A stretch of 64,000 bases of DNA from Steromphala cineraria (Eukaryota > Mollusca > Gastropoda > Trochida > Trochidae), in the NCBI GenBank assembly GCA_916613615.1, contig OU744731.1, positions 53,815,289 through 53,879,288 on the forward strand, read 5' to 3'. Positions 40,011 to 54,140 of the stretch are shown here, in pieces. The notes under the pieces are model-generated. The model did not search any database, was not told the DNA's origin, and saw only the letters and a program-made list of their open reading frames with translations. A program made the translations under genes and the position numbers. Positions within the stretch are counted from its first letter, which is position 1. The number at the start of each line of letters is the position of its first letter.

Positions 40011-42775
40011 AAAAGCTCAAGCCATCTTGAAAAAGTACCGACCTACAAATGGAGAAATGGAAACATCTTGTTTCGGCCGTAACCTTGTGAACATGAGCTG
40101 AAGCATGGTGTTAATTTCATACTTTCACGAAAATCGATTTAATTTTCTTCTTAGATGATACGTCTTGAAAATTGTGCTTTCACTTTATCGTTACCCATGA
40201 TATGTCATTTTGAAGTTTAAGTTTGTGATCCAGTATTGTAAGGCTAAAAAGGGTTTTATTTCGGTACAATATTTTATGTTCAATTATGAAAATGTTTTAT
40301 CAGTAACTTGACACATGACATTCTTACAATTCATCCATAGAACGCATTACCAGCTATTAGAGTCAGTTTCTGAAATTATCTCCCCTTAGCTCGATAATCG
40401 ATCGAGTGTGACGAATGACCTGTGTCCCAAGACACTACAGGAGGTTTGACCTCGTTGCGTCATTGAGACTAAGTAAACACACTTGGCTATCACTATGTAA
40501 CAGGTCAAGCTGAGCTACTGATTTCGGTCAGGTAAAGTTTGAATTTAGCCCTGTTCCATGATCGTGGAAAAACAAGGATCCCTTGATACAGTCTAGGTCC
40601 TCGCTTAGCAAATCTAGAATTATGAGGGTTTTATTTCTTCATCCGTGCGAGTAACAAAACATTTAGATTAGAACGTAGAAATAGAAGATGGACAAAAGCT
40701 GGACGACAGAATTGAACGCATCTTGTCTGATGGCTTAAAGGTCACTTCTTGAGTTTGTGAGCAAACCTATATCAGTAGTATCATTTACAGGAAAGCCTAA
40801 TTTTAAAAGGTAACCTACGTGTCCATAGGGAGGTTTGAAGTTGGGAATTATGCGCCTCAATCGGAAAACGTGATGTTGGGAACTTAAAACACTATATTTC
40901 TAGTTTTCATGTAAATTTGACCTGTGAATTAGCTTCCGAATATCTATGACTTAAATATTTTCACTTAAAACAAGTATTTATCATCTGTCATTTTGGGATG
41001 AATATTGGAGAAGTTTTAAGTTTATATAATGAATCGAGGTTTCATGTTCATGTCAAAGCAAAACAATATAAGATGAATATCATGAAGTGACTCTTTGATT
41101 ACATCTATGCTTAACTACTCATATCTAATACTATTTAACTCAGCGCCTAATTGATCGTAACATTAATTAAAAAAGCAAGAAAGGATCCTAAAGATATCCA
41201 CAAAAACTGCATGCTGATGTAAAGATGTAAATTTCGGGATGTAACAAACGCTGTGTTATTCAACCACTACATTTTCTTAGCGGTTGTAGCCGACTTTTTT
41301 ATATTTCAATGAACAAAACGCTATGTCAAAAATAGTTAAGTATGTTCTATCACTTAAAGTTATGAAAGAATCGACTATAGTATAACGGAAATAGAAATAA
41401 AATGCTTTTTGTCGATTATTTGTTTATTTGAAACTAACTGGATATTTGAATTCTTCCTCAACTTTTGTTTCAACATTTTCTGTAAAATCCCCCGAAATAT
41501 ATGAATTGACGAAAAAAAACGTGTCATTTTCACGCCTCGAAATTATTTCTAAGTCGAAATGTTTTCTGATGCAAGCTATTATAATACAGTATGCAGATGA
41601 TGTGAAATCTCAGTTCCGTCCGCTAAAATATATAGAATATATATGTACAATACTCTTATATCTTATGTCCTCTACTATTCCTATCATATATGATTTAAAA
41701 ATTCATAAAATGATTGAAAAAGAACGTGGCTTTCTTTAAATTTGCAGACATACCAACTACTATTCTTACGAGTCAATTCATAACTCCAGTTATCAATTGC
41801 TGAGTTGCTATGGCAACACACGTGTATCTGCAAATTCAGGTAAATAGAGCGTTGCAGGTTTATTGTCACACGCATTCAGGCCTACCACACAAACGGCATA
41901 CAAATCTTCAAAACTGAAAATATTGCTGATAGTGACGTTAGCTATAGTAGGTTTCGAAATGTATTGAAAATTTGCTAAATTTGGGCAGTTTTACCTGAAC
42001 AAAGTCAACTTAAAGTATTTGTTGCAATGACTTCATAAGGCATGCTTGGGAAAAAAATTAGTAGTTTGAACATCTGTAAGGATTACCTACATTAGTCGAG
42101 AAGTATAAAATATACGCCAAAAAACATTTTATTTCTATTTCCGTGAGTACTTTAGCATCACTTGTTTTTACAGTTGTGAAGCATTAATACCAAACTAATA
42201 TAATTATTCATTAAATTAAAAGGGATATCCAAGGAATTACATGAAAACCCTTGGGATATCTTTTAAGATTTTGAGTTGGCAATGGGTCGTCTTCTTATTC
42301 TTTTCTCAGATATAACCATTACGCATGGTTAATAACATTTGACACTGATGAACCTCTTGATCCTCAGATTGTCCCTCTTATCGTTGTCATAAAAGCTTTA
42401 AAGAAGTTTTTTGTTATATCTATAATGCTGTGTTAATGACTTAATATGTTCAACAGAATAGTATTGTGTATCTTACAACATAATCATTTGCGGATCAACA
42501 GGTGGTGGGGGAGTTCCAAATATAGTAAATTACTAAATTTTGAGAGTTGTATTTTACATTCACTTAGTTGTTAATATGCGTTTAACTTCCCAATCCATTC
42601 AATAAGATAATTTTCCTGTGTACAGATATTTTGTACCCAGAGTTTTTCAAGGGTTGTTATACTGGTTGTTGGAGCTCACCATCAATACAAACATTTTGTA
42701 TCCGTCCTTTACAAATTTAAGTAACGAATAAATTTAAATTGCCAATATCAAATCAGTAATGCTGGAGCAACTAAT
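40011..42775. other. Gene-poor DNA
   Basis: AT-rich sequence. A few open frames shorter than 105 codons lack splice context or recognisable motifs, and I see no RNA gene or clear repeat. Confidence 0.35.
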
Positions 42776-43446
42776 GCCCTTTTTACATGCGCACTTTACT
42801 CCTGAGAGTATAATTACTCCTAGGAGAATTTTTGCTCCTAGCAGTAAAAGTATATTTACTTTACGTTCCATTGGAATTTAAGGACCCTTAAGTATTTCAT
42901 GATTTGCTTACAGTAGAAATATATTTTTTCATAGAAAACTCAATGTGTGAAATGCAAATCTTGAGGCAGAGAAGAATTTATCACAATTTTACCATAGATT
43001 TTGTTTGGTCAATCAACTTCTAGTGTAAAAGGAGTGAACGCAGCTGGTTTTCGGTTTTAAAAGAATGACACCAACAACAAAAACCCACATTTCCTTCATT
43101 AGGAAACATGCTCTCGACAAGTTAAAAAGAATATTCTTGAATGCAAGTTATTATTGATGAAAACACAATAGTAGAGTTTAAAAACTATATAAATGCAAGT
43201 CATTTACCTCAACCTAATCATTCAACTATGCTAATACTATAGAAAATGACAGGATACTCACAGGAGTAAAAGTAAATATACTTTTACTTTACCTCTAGGG
43301 GTGGAGTATTAACTCCTAGGAGTAAATATACTCCTGTAAGTAAATCTGTTTTGGGCTGTTTACATGGCACGTTTACTCCCTGTAAGTATATTTACTCCTA
43401 GGAGTAAATATACTCCTAGGAGTAAACGTGCGCATGTAAAAAGGGC
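42776..43446. mobile_element. 671-bp TAA-flanked TIR element (PIF/Harbinger-like)
   Basis: Ends GCCCTTTTTACATGCGCAC and GTGCGCATGTAAAAAGGGC, flanked by TAA once one more base is added on each side. A 3-bp TAA/TTA duplication is typical of PIF/Harbinger. Inside, ACTCCTAGGAGT palindromes recur near both ends. No transposase. Confidence 0.65.
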
Positions 43447-44819
43447 TTAAGTTATACAGCTGGGAGCACTTTGGCTAACGAAGGGAATCATTTAAAGCTT
43501 ATATTTCAATGCAAACATAATTAAAGACCTCCCACTGTTACGAATTACCAGATACTCTGATCAGCGAAGCATGTCACATAATTTCTCAGTTTTTCACTAT
43601 TTTCAAACGTTGCAGGAGCAATAGGTAATTGTGTTAAAGTAATTTTGAATATATTTCTGTAAAGAAGAACCTTTCGTCTCTTTATCGCGAACCTTGAATT
43701 TTGAAACACATAAGTAGAAATAGTTAATTTTGCCTGTGAAAGATACCCTGTTCGGCAAAATCTGATCATGATATACATGTTTGTAAGGGCAGAAATGTAT
43801 TTTGAAATGCAATTTGTAAAAACGATCAGGAACAAACACATATTAATTTAAAATAAAATTAAAAATATCATCGTAAAGAGCATATATTAATCTTTATACT
43901 TTGAACCTTGAATTTTGGGTAGTTGCAAGGGTTATTTAGTTACATGAGTCTAAAGACCAGCTCCTACAGTAATCATCTACAAAGTATTTCTCTACCGGAG
44001 AGATTCTCGCGCATGCGCTCAAGGGGGTGAGTATAATAGCTGGTAATGTTTCCAATTGCTTTATCCTAGTTTATGGAGAATTATTCCCCTTTTTCAAACA
44101 TTGATTGCAAAGTAATTGGATATATTTACACTAGTTTAAACACTAGTGAAGTTAGAGTAAAATTACTACGAAAATATCATATTATTTTAAAGTTGACCAT
44201 CCTCAAAGATTATATTTTTTGGCTCATTTGTTAGAGATAAGTTTCCTTTCTCTCTAAAGGAAATAATGTTGCAAAGTGTGTATTCAATTACATTCATACT
44301 CAATCTAACTGCATTATAAAAGTTAGTTTTAGTTCATCTACCATCTTTTACAGAAACTACAAACACTTGACACGAAAATACATTTGAACGCAGTGGAAGC
44401 TTGTTTTCAACGTCGAACAACAGAGCACTTTGGTCTTGAAATTCAGTTATATTAGAAGACAAAGCCAAAATATCTCCACAAATCTATGCAATGACAGTAA
44501 AGTTTCGTTTATGACACTTATGTCCGAAAAAAACCTTATTAGTGACAAAAAACCGCAAAATAATGCAACTCTGTTGTTCTACTGCACTCAAAACACGAAT
44601 ATCAAAACTCACGAGAAACCACGAACATGTGAATTATGAAAATAGGAAAATATTTTGCAATTAACATTCGAATGGTATATACAAATTAAAGTCTACAAAC
44701 AAGTCCTGAATTACATCTTGTTTGTAAAGATGATATATTATGAGAGGCAGCCGCCAAGAAACGCGACTGCTCTCAACAAAGCCAAAATCAAAACCTCCTC
44801 AAATCAAATAACAATGTGC
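43447..44819. other. Gene-poor DNA
   Basis: No supported gene or named repeat. Short AT-rich open frames only. Confidence 0.3.
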
Positions 44820-44823
44820 TATG

Positions 44824-45420
44824 TTTAGCTCATCAGGCCTGAAAGTCCTGATAGGCTTGTGGCATGGCATAGTGTCCGTCCGCCCGTCCGTCTTCTCAAG
44901 AAGCATATGCCCTAGAAAGCTGAAACTTTGTATACAGACTCTTTGACTAGTGAGGATAATAATTTATAGTTTTAGTGAACGTGTTTTCATCATCTCCTCC
45001 AAAAGCATTAGGCCTAAAAAGCTGAAACTTTGTATACAGACTCTTTGACTAGTGAGGATAATAAATTATAGCTTTAGTGAACCTGTTTTCATCTTCTCCT
45101 CCAAAAGCACATGGCCTAGAAAGCTGAAATCTTATTTAATTACTCCTTGACTAGTGAGTTATAGCTTATAGCACACCCTTAAAACCTATTTTTATCTTCT
45201 TCTCAGGAAGCATAAGGCCTGGAAAGCTGAAATCTTGTGTACAGACCTCTTGACTATATAGTGAGGATTATTTTTATAGCTTTGGTGGCCCTGTGGCCCC
45301 TAATTATGGCTTGGTGAACCTTTCGATCCGATGTCCTAAATTATCAATTGCATATTATGCTAGTTTTACTACTCAGTTGAGGGTTGGTCTGTTACATCTT
45401 TTTACATTTTCTTTCAATGT
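44824..45420 (+). repeat. AGCTCATCAGG dispersed repeat with internal ~102-bp tandem units
   Basis: Begins TTTAGCTCATCAGGCCTG. A GTCCGTCC stretch is followed by four diverging units (starts near 44914, 45013, 45115 and 45217) with the word AAGCTGAAACTTTGTATACA. Same family as 1-523 (minus). Confidence 0.65.
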
Positions 45421-45479
45421 TGGGGCAATTTAATAATAATAATAGCTTTCTTATACAGCCAATTTATCCATGACAAAGC

Positions 45480-45765
45480 ATGGTCAAAGCGCCATGATTA
45501 TTATAACCCTGGAGGGATAGTACATTCGGTGCCGCCGATTAACAAGAGTTCCGCGCGTCCGTATAGGTCCATGCTTCCCCCTTGTTCAGGTACCCATTTG
45601 TACAGCTGGGTGAACTGAGTGCAATGTAGATGAAGTGTCTTGCCCAGGGATACAACACAGGATGAGACCCAAGTCACAATTGTTTTGTGTCTCCACCGGG
45701 ATTCGAACCCGGGTCTCTGGCGTGAGAGGCAAGCATGCTAACAACTACACCGCTGTGCTCCATTT
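45480..45765 (-). mobile_element. SINE with tRNA head
   Basis: On the minus strand the tRNA-related head (GTTGTTAGCATGCTTGCC and B box GGTTCGAATCC, 45699-45709) is followed by a conserved body with TTGTGTC, CCTGGGCAAGACACTTC and CAGTTCACCCAGCTGTAC. The head has CTC in anticodon position, like tRNA-Glu, but pairing is poor. A body fragment also lies at 12690. Confidence 0.65.
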
Positions 45766-47655
45766 CTGAATTGTTTACTGGTATCTAAGATCACATTGCT
45801 TACTTTCTTAGTTTAGAATTGGTGACCCTGTCGCCTCTTCAAAGGGGAAAACCACATTTGCCACCCCTTAAGAAAATATTAAAGACTGGTATAAAACCTG
45901 ATGATCTACAGAGCTAATGAATCTATTTTTAAGTAATTATGCATGAATTTACTACTGATATAGACTCTGTGTTTACTGCAGTTTAATGTTCTATGCAACA
46001 TGTTTCCTTTTAAATAAAACCTGCCAACGAGAAGTACTTGAAAACATGGTTACAAAATATGCGAGTCACTATGACATTAAGTACGTGTTGTAAACCCGTT
46101 ATATGATACGACAGGGTTGGCCGATTAACAAGACGCTTTAATAGGATTGATGACTGAATGACTAACTGTGTTATCATTTTACGATTTGTAATAATATACA
46201 ATATTTTAAAATAATACAAAAATCTCCTTTCATATTTCAAATAGGAATTAATTTTTTTAATATATTTTACATAAAGTAAAAAGTCAAGAAATTACAGAAG
46301 ACGTAGGCGTATATATGTATAAATAAATGACTACTTATTTTTAAAGACACCAAAACTGGATAATGGTACATATGCAAGCGTATTCTATACACAAAGATTG
46401 AAATATGATACATTTAACCCCGACAAGCCAGGGAGCATTAAGTTTGTTCACGGCCTGATACAACAAGATCGATGTCTTTTGAGACCACGCAATAGAGCGG
46501 ACAACTTCTTTGTCGGTAACTAATGTAAACAAAACCACTTGATCGGTTAATAGTCATGTTACTTGTTCAACACAACCAGTGTTACTTTGCTACACACTCA
46601 ACACCAATTCGTTGTCCCTTCATCTACAGTAACGGGGAAAAGGTTGATAGACACTTTGACTAAATTACATTCTGAAACCATCGTTTCGACGACCATCTTT
46701 ATGATGAACATGAATTCCTCTTCTTAGCTAACCACATGCCAGCTCTCAGTTTAGAAGATCAAAGTGCATCACGGAAATAGGGCTCGGATTTGGTTTTCTA
46801 ACAATCAAGGTATTTCTCATAACTATGAATTTAATATAAATTCTAAGCTAATCATTTAAGGTTTTATGTCTTGAAATTGTGTATGCTAACTTTTATTCTT
46901 CCCAATAAACGTCTGACCTCACAGTGACAAAAGATTAAATGTAGTGAGGTAGCACCCTGCCCCCTCCACTTATAGGTATAAAGAGGTATTATGAGAGATA
47001 TTTCTCGACTTTTTCTTAATGCCCAACGTTTACAGCTTGGCAACCAATTGACTCATTGGCATCGCCTTGGACATAAACGTTCAAACTCTAGCTAAGCCAC
47101 GCCCAAATATTGTAAAAAATGCAGGTATCAGGTGATAAGATAAGCTCTTAAAACTAGGTCAGTGCATGGATGCGGCATTTGTAGCGTTCTAAGGACACGC
47201 CGAGGTCATCAACTTGAGCTGAAAGAAACTGGCCAGTTCGGTTATTTCAAGAAGAGAGAACTTGTGGTGATTCCGAATGAACGCGCAAGAACTCACTTTC
47301 GCCCCACTCATAGGGTCACTCAGTGTAGAGACCAAACACCTACAACCCTCACACAAACTCTTTATTGGAAAAGGACTGCGGTCGGAATTTATTTGAGAGG
47401 GCTCTCTTTATCGTTACACCGGTGATAAACGGCACCCAAGTGGTCAATATTGAACTTTAAACAGATACAATATTGCATTCTTTTTCGAATAACAGTTGAT
47501 TATTTCCAGTATTGATGTCTATAGGAAAGGAACAAAATTGAGACAATAATTAATTAGGCTTTTATTTGACCTTAACCATGACACCGGGGATAAACGACAC
47601 CCAGGTGATCAATATAGAACTTAAAGTGAGATAACCATCTTTTAGTATTGGAACA
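45766..47655. other. Gene-poor DNA
   Basis: No supported gene. An 87-codon open frame at 47162 is without recognisable domains. No repeat family is identified. Confidence 0.3.
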
Positions 47656-47659
47656 TTAA

Positions 47660-47993
47660 AGGGGCAGTAGCACGTTTTAGGGGGAATATAAGGTGATGTT
47701 AGGAAAATGAAAATTAATAGTCCAAATTGAAAGACAATGTATTTAAACTAAATGGGTCAGTAATAATTCAAACATATCATGTAAAGTAAAGCCACAAAAT
47801 GAATAAAGGTGTTCACACAAAATGGCCGCCAATGGATTTTATGTGAATCTTCATACTTTGTCCTCTGCCTATGAATGATTGGCTTGTGTAATGAGATTGT
47901 TGACACTGTCAAAATAATATATTTAACATTAACTTACAATTTTCAGTGACAAATTTAAGATTTGAAATTATCAAAAAACGTGCTACTGCCCCT
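47660..47993. mobile_element. 334-bp TTAA-flanked MITE, copy 2
   Basis: Ends AGGGGCAGTAGCACGTTTTA and AAAAACGTGCTACTGCCCCT, with TTAA at 47656 and 47994. The orientation is opposite to the copies at 34415 and 60434. Confidence 0.82.
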
Positions 47994-48349
47994 TTAATGG
48001 ATTGTCCCAAGGTTTATGATAAATATTTCATTTTTATGATTGAGACATTTGTAAGTGTTTTGTACTGCCGACAAACTGTCGGATGCACGGTAGACTGTCG
48101 GATGGTGTTTGTATATGTATCCATAATTCACTGAAGAACATGCACATACAAAAAACATTGGAAATATACAATTTCGTATGTTTGAAATTCCTAAAGAAAT
48201 TCTTTGCAATTTATAAAGACATATATCTTTTATGTAGGCTACCTACACCCTACCCCTTTTATTGGTTCGACATATCATCAGCACATAAATCATAAGTGTA
48301 ATATCAAGCAGTTATATAATTAGAGCACTATCGAATCTCAATGACTTTT

Positions 48350-50130
48350 CTCACACTGCTATTTGTGGTGATTTGAATACCCAAAACAGGCCAACAGAAC
48401 AACTTGACGGTTAGCCTTGATAATGATTATATGAACCATATTTTCCAAGCGAGTATGGATGACGTTGGTTATTATCCTATTGATGATCGAAGTTCACGTG
48501 ACAATGTCGTTAATAATTCCTCTATAAGAAGATTTATTCTTGAATGCCAGGCAGAATTAGGCAAAAAATATTCAACTTCCGATCATATATTTACACTTTA
48601 TGCAATAATACAAAAATGTTAATCTCATACTAAACATGAACTCATGTAGCATTCGTTGAATTTAAAAGGCGCTTGACGTTATGGATCGTCATAAACTATG
48701 GCATTGTTTAATAAAAGCTTTTTTAATTGGAAGATGTATTCTATATAAAAATCAATGTACTCAACTATCAAATCATATGCCTGGTTTAAGGATGGTGTCA
48801 ATGTTTATTTTGATTAACCCATTGGAGTTCGACAAGGGTGCATTTTAATCACAAAATTGTTTTCCTTTAAGAGAACTTTATTATGTATTTCCAATTCAGG
48901 TAACCATGGTGTGCAAAGGTTCCCAGCTGTCTTCATTCTTCTCTTTGCCGATGATGTTATCGTAGTTTCAGATACTGTTATCAGTTTTCTAGATCAACTG
49001 AATGTTTTGGAAAGATATACAAATGAGAGAACATTGTCAGTTTTGAAAATAGTTATCTTTAGAAGGGCTGGCTCTGTCGCCTTGAAGGAAAGATGGTTTT
49101 GAACACCAAGCAAGTATACCTACCTCGCATAGCAACACCAAATAACATGGTCTATGAATGTGGGAGATACCAAATATTAAGATTCACACATAAGATGCTT
49201 AAAATTTTGGTTGATGATCCTGTAAATGCATGAAGAAAGATTACCAAAACAAACTGTTAATATGTTTCATCACGACTGACCTTCCAATCTTGACAATAGT
49301 ACAATAAATCATCTGTGTAGATCACACAAGAATCTAATCCAATCTGAATTGTACCTTTCTATATTGAAATCAAGAATTATTAACGATACTTCCTATACAG
49401 CCTGTGAGATTTTTTGTGCCGTCATTATTCTGACAATTCATTTTCAGAATTTTGAAATTTTATTTGTAAAATTTATGCAAATATACTACCGATAGAAAAT
49501 AAGAACTGTTAATTTGATTGCAGCTAATATTTAGGTCGACATGCGTGTGACATTGCAACTGAACGCATTTGTTAATCACGAGGAAATTTCACATACAGCT
49601 TAAACAGATTTTTTTTGCACATGCACACAAACACATCTCTGTACACTTCTTTGAAAACTAAAAACCACCAATGCAATTGAGATGAACAAACGCTGCAAAC
49701 GCATCTGAGACGGTATCTCTATTTACTGACAAATTGAAGAAAAAGGGGTGCGACAGAGGGAGTTACACCAGTGGGACAAGTTGTGGCAACAATCGGTAAC
49801 TGAAAAACATTAATCCGACACACTGCCCACCAGTTCCATTAAACAGGAAGGGGTTATGATGAGACCATGTCGTTTTTGAGCAAAATCAGCAAAACTTTCC
49901 ACATTACAATAATTAATCTATGCAAGATATTCAAACCACCATGTATTTATTTGCAACATCAAGACGACAATTTTCAATCTCAATGTGCACTTAAATGACT
50001 TAGCCGACGTTTGAAGCAGTACTATATTCACTGTAATTTCGTCAGTTCCCTTATTTCTTGTACCATATCTTTGAAACCGTGTACCATTTGTATATGGGCC
50101 GGAGCCCTAATAAAGTACAATAAACTTCTT
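48350..50130 (+). pseudogene. Decayed LINE (endonuclease and RT fragments, 3' end)
   Basis: CGDLNTQNRPTEQLDG at about 48369 is an APE-type endonuclease motif. SDHIFTLYAIIQK at about 48580 is the start of RT. LLFADDVIVVSDTVISF (48930-48990) is the RT catalytic FADD block. Parts between these are missing and stops are frequent. The 3' end may be the GGGCCGGAGCCCTAATAAAG block at about 50097. Confidence 0.7.
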
Positions 50131-51211
50131 TGATTTCTACTGTGACTGTAACGCATACGTAGGAGGCAACTTTCCTAATATGTTGCAATTACAAAACGCC
50201 TATGTCTTGTCCAACGTTTGTATAACCGGTGATTTTGGGTAGGTAATCTCCTCATCTATAGATATGTGCATTTTCACCTTATAGACATTGAATTTATAGT
50301 TTATTTTGGCTCTTTATGTAAAGAAGAAAGAATGCTTATGTGTTTCCTTTTTTTGGGGGGGAGTATATTTCGCAAAACCGTTTGACTGACTTCGTTGAGT
50401 CATCTAACACTTAAATGTTGAACTTAAACCCCTTTAACGACGCCAATTGACCCCTATTTTAATTTGTGACTCTATGAAGCTTGCATTAATGCTATTGGAA
50501 TTTTTTTTAGTATAGTGGTATTGTCTGTGTGTTTTACTTAACATGAAATTTAATTTTTGAATCATTTCACCACGTCAGAAACGTTATATTTTCAATATTC
50601 TCTTCTTATTTATATGGTAGGGGGAACATTAGAAACGCTATGTTTGTGATTTCAGAAAAGTAATCAGTATACGAAAAAATATTTAAATGCGTTCCATTTA
50701 TTTTTTTAAATAATAATAAGTTATTTAAGAGAACTGCATAATTGAAAGTAAAATGAAATATTTGAGGGGCAATGAAGAAGGAAGACACGGAAATTATGTT
50801 GGTGAACAACTTCTTCATTTCAACAATGCATTGTTTTGGTATCGCATTCTGTAGATTTTCCATCATGTTGCGAAAAAAGGGGTACAGTACTGTGTACTAC
50901 ATCGTAATATATGGGTATGATAATGGGATAACAACGGGATGAGATAGTAATAACATCAAATTTCAAAAAGGGCCATAAAGTTTGACCAAATGATGAGATG
51001 AGTGGGATGCAAGTTCAGAAGTAAGTTTATTGGCGGTGATAGATTTGAAAAGGATGAGCGAAGTCAAGATGGATAAGGGTGGTTGTAAAACAGTCTCTGT
51101 TCATGCAGTTCATGTTCGGAACGTCGCTAATGGCTGAAATATTGCCCAAGCGGCTTAAATCAACAACTCACTCGTCCACTCGAGTAATGGTGTTGAATGT
51201 AATCATCTTTA
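50131..51211. other. Gene-poor DNA
   Basis: No supported gene. A G-run (TTTGGGGGGGAG) lies near 50353. Otherwise ordinary AT-rich sequence. Confidence 0.3.
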
Positions 51212-52740
51212 TTGTTCGATGTTGAGGAAATGTTGTTATGTGCTCGATTTGGTGTTGCCTTCAGCTTTCATTTGTACTTTGATACGAATGTTTTTGAGTC
51301 TTGGGTCATTGGTGACAGAGGAAAAGTTGATGCATTCCAGTTTAGTTTTGGGAGGTACATAAGATTGAAAAGGAATGTTCTGGTCAGTGTGCATGTGTTA
51401 ACGGTAAACAGATGTGTTGATAGTGTGTTACTTTGGCATCTAGCAAGGGGAAAATTAGTTTCAGTGAATAAGATCCGAAATGCTCATGCATTTCTTAACA
51501 AGGGTGAGTGATGGGGCCTGTTGACTAACGACAAAGGTGTCGTTAGACACAGGTGAGCACATACAGCTGCGTATCTTAAGTTTGTTTACTTACCTGCGTT
51601 TTAGTGCAAATATAATGTAATTTTGCAATGTGAAAACGAAACAGATAATGATGAAATTTAAAGACACAAGTTAACATTCAATTTGCGTTAATATATTTGT
51701 ATGTCCTACCTTAGGGATAACCGTAACTAATTTTGCAGGGCCTTGAAATGACCAGGGGTCAAAATTTCTACACTATTTTGTATTTTCGTTACAAAATCGT
51801 TACCAGTGATCAGTGAGCTTTAGACCTTAGTCATATTTGTGCCTTTTTATTAATGCAAAGTAATTGTACCGTTTTCTTTCTTACAATGTTCCTATGAATC
51901 ATTTTAAATCGAATTTTAAGAAAATCTGAATTTCACATCTTTTACCCCATCTGTCTATTTAATCATGCCAAATATCTAAATTCAGTATCAGTGACAAGAC
52001 GATCCCGAAATAAGGTGTGGGAATGATAATTTTACTAATGGATAATTGGCTGTCGTTTGTAGGTGCTCCTGGAGTTATTTTATGGACGTCAAAATGAAAC
52101 CCAATTTACATGATATTTGCACTAGGATACACAAGCAAGTGATCAAACTTAAGATACGCAGATGTACTGTTCTGTTTCAGAAAGGATGGGAAAAAGGGTG
52201 TCGATGAATTTGCTGTTAGAGGTCATCATCCCAGGTGAAATAAGACGAGGTGATGTAGTTAGAAATGCTGGTGTCAAGACGGAGGAACTGCAAGGTTTTA
52301 ATATTGGAAACACTGGTGAATAAAATTTTACCAGGATTCATACACAATCTTTTATGAATTCGACAAAGTCTGTTAGGTGTCAGCAGTTTTGCCGATTGGG
52401 GTCAGGACTTTGGCAGAAGTTGAGCCATGTTTTGTAGCATAAGCACACAAGAAATCCAGCTTTTGGTGGGAACTTATGAATTTCAAAGTGGCATGCTTCT
52501 GATGTAAGTCAAGAGTTTTAATTGAAACGGAGGTTGCATTGTCTTGTCTCTAGAGATTCTTGGTTTTATCCTTCTGAATCTTGCGGTATGTAGTGATGTC
52601 ATCCAAATCCAGAGTCGAGTTCCCCTTGTCATCAAGAATAAGATCAGCGGAGATTGACGAGGGCACTTTTGTTGGTGACATTCTATGTTGTAGATGACAT
52701 CGTCATGATTCCGAAATGGCTTGACACAGACAAATTTAAG
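51212..52740. other. Unrecognised possibly ex-coding tract split by a MITE
   Basis: GC content rises and a 99-codon open frame lies on the plus strand (51212-51511). On the minus strand near 52600-52690 a frame reads SADLILDDKGNSTLDLDDIT. Neither matches a family I know, and both have stops beyond these segments. It may be a decayed transposon gene or pseudogene. Confidence 0.3.
51564..52164. mobile_element. 601-bp TA-flanked MITE
   Basis: Inverted ends CAGCTGCGTATCTTAAGTTT and AAACTTAAGATACGCAGATG with TA on both sides. No transposase. Tc1/mariner-like by target site. Confidence 0.72.
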
Positions 52741-53176
52741 TTGTTCGTATAGATGGTTAATCCAGTCCTGTGTGAGGTTCTTTGAGGTTCACCTCTCAGG
52801 TCTGGGTCTCGGTTCCGTTCTTTCTGCAGATGTGCAGTACTAATTTATGAAAGAATTTTCGAATTTTAACTTTTGTAAAAATATAAATTTTTGTCCTCAG
52901 AATTTAATGAGATAATACATGTTCAAACTTTCAGAAAAAACTATTTTCCATCTATATCAATATTTATTTCAGTATTGAATCAGACTGCTGCTAATGGTCT
53001 AATAGATATTACCTAATGGATATTGGGTTTCTAAGTTAAAGGAAATAAACAGTAATTTAGTTGGTCCGAGGTAATAGTTAGCCTTTAGCTTAACTTTTGC
53101 TTGTAGATAATACAAAATAGCAATGACAAAGGCTACAAAATACGGCAAAATTTTAAATTCGATTTTGAATTGCAGA

Positions 53177-54140
53177 ATGTCACAGATCGTTTCAAACCTG
53201 AAGGAGGTGATTATAGAGTGTCCTATTTGCACTGAGTTCTTCAATGAGGAACCTCTGGTTCCGCGTCGGATGCCATGTTGCAGTCAAGCAATCTGCGAGC
53301 GCTGCCTGGAAACCATTATTGGAAGACGCCCTGCTTTTTCCTGCCCCATGTGTAAAACAAGAAACAACCTGCCTAATGGGGCGAAATCTCATCCTAAAGA
53401 AGTGGTGGTCCTTCGGTTCCTGGAAGCCCTCAAGACAGAGAGAAATGCTGTCCCTCTTTGCACGGACTGCCCAGACGACAATAGAGCCATGTCCAAGTGT
53501 GACCACTGCAGTGTTTATCTCTGTCAGCCCTGTCTAACTGCACACAAACGACACAAGGCTACAAGGGAACACAAAACAACCACCTTTGAAGAAATGAAAA
53601 CGAACTGGCAAGCTCGACCAAGCTCTGCTATGAGGAAGCGACCCTCGGAATTGACGGAAAAGCTAAAAACTGTATCAGCTAAGGTAAATCAACTCTCGGA
53701 AATGTTGACCAATGTCGACAAGTCAAAGAAAGCAGCCCAGTCCCTTATCAACAAGAGCTGTGACGAGCTTGTAGATGAAGTGCAACAAAGAAGAGCGATT
53801 CTCCTCTCCCAGTTGGAAGAAAAAGCTGCTGCTGAGAGGACCTCAATCAATAGAGTCCTTGACTCCCACAAGCAGTACCAGGAGAAGCTGAAGAAAGTCT
53901 CCACTGAGAAGCAGCCTGCAGCGTCAACCAGAGCATTGCTTCAAGAAGCACCGACCGACCTGAAGCAGCAGAGAGTTGGCCTCATCTTCACTGAAGCAAA
54001 CCTGCAGCACATTCTGGAGGCAGTCAGGTCAGCAGGTTTGGTGAGAGTGGTCACCTTCACCCCCGCAGAGAGGCCATCTTGGGCTGCTGAAACTGCCTAT
54101 TATGATGCGGTCAAAATCGTACCGGACATTTTCCCACAAG
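53177..54140 (+). CDS. Gene B exon 1: RING, B-box, coiled coil
   Basis: Encodes residues 1-321 and ends one base into a codon at donor GTAGAA. A long uninterrupted zinc-finger and coiled-coil exon is usual for TRIM-like genes. Codon use is much more GC-rich than the surrounding DNA. Confidence 0.9.

Noticed and set aside
47162..47425. 87-codon open frame as a gene
   Set aside because: No recognisable domain, no splice or promoter context, and surrounded by gene-poor repeats.
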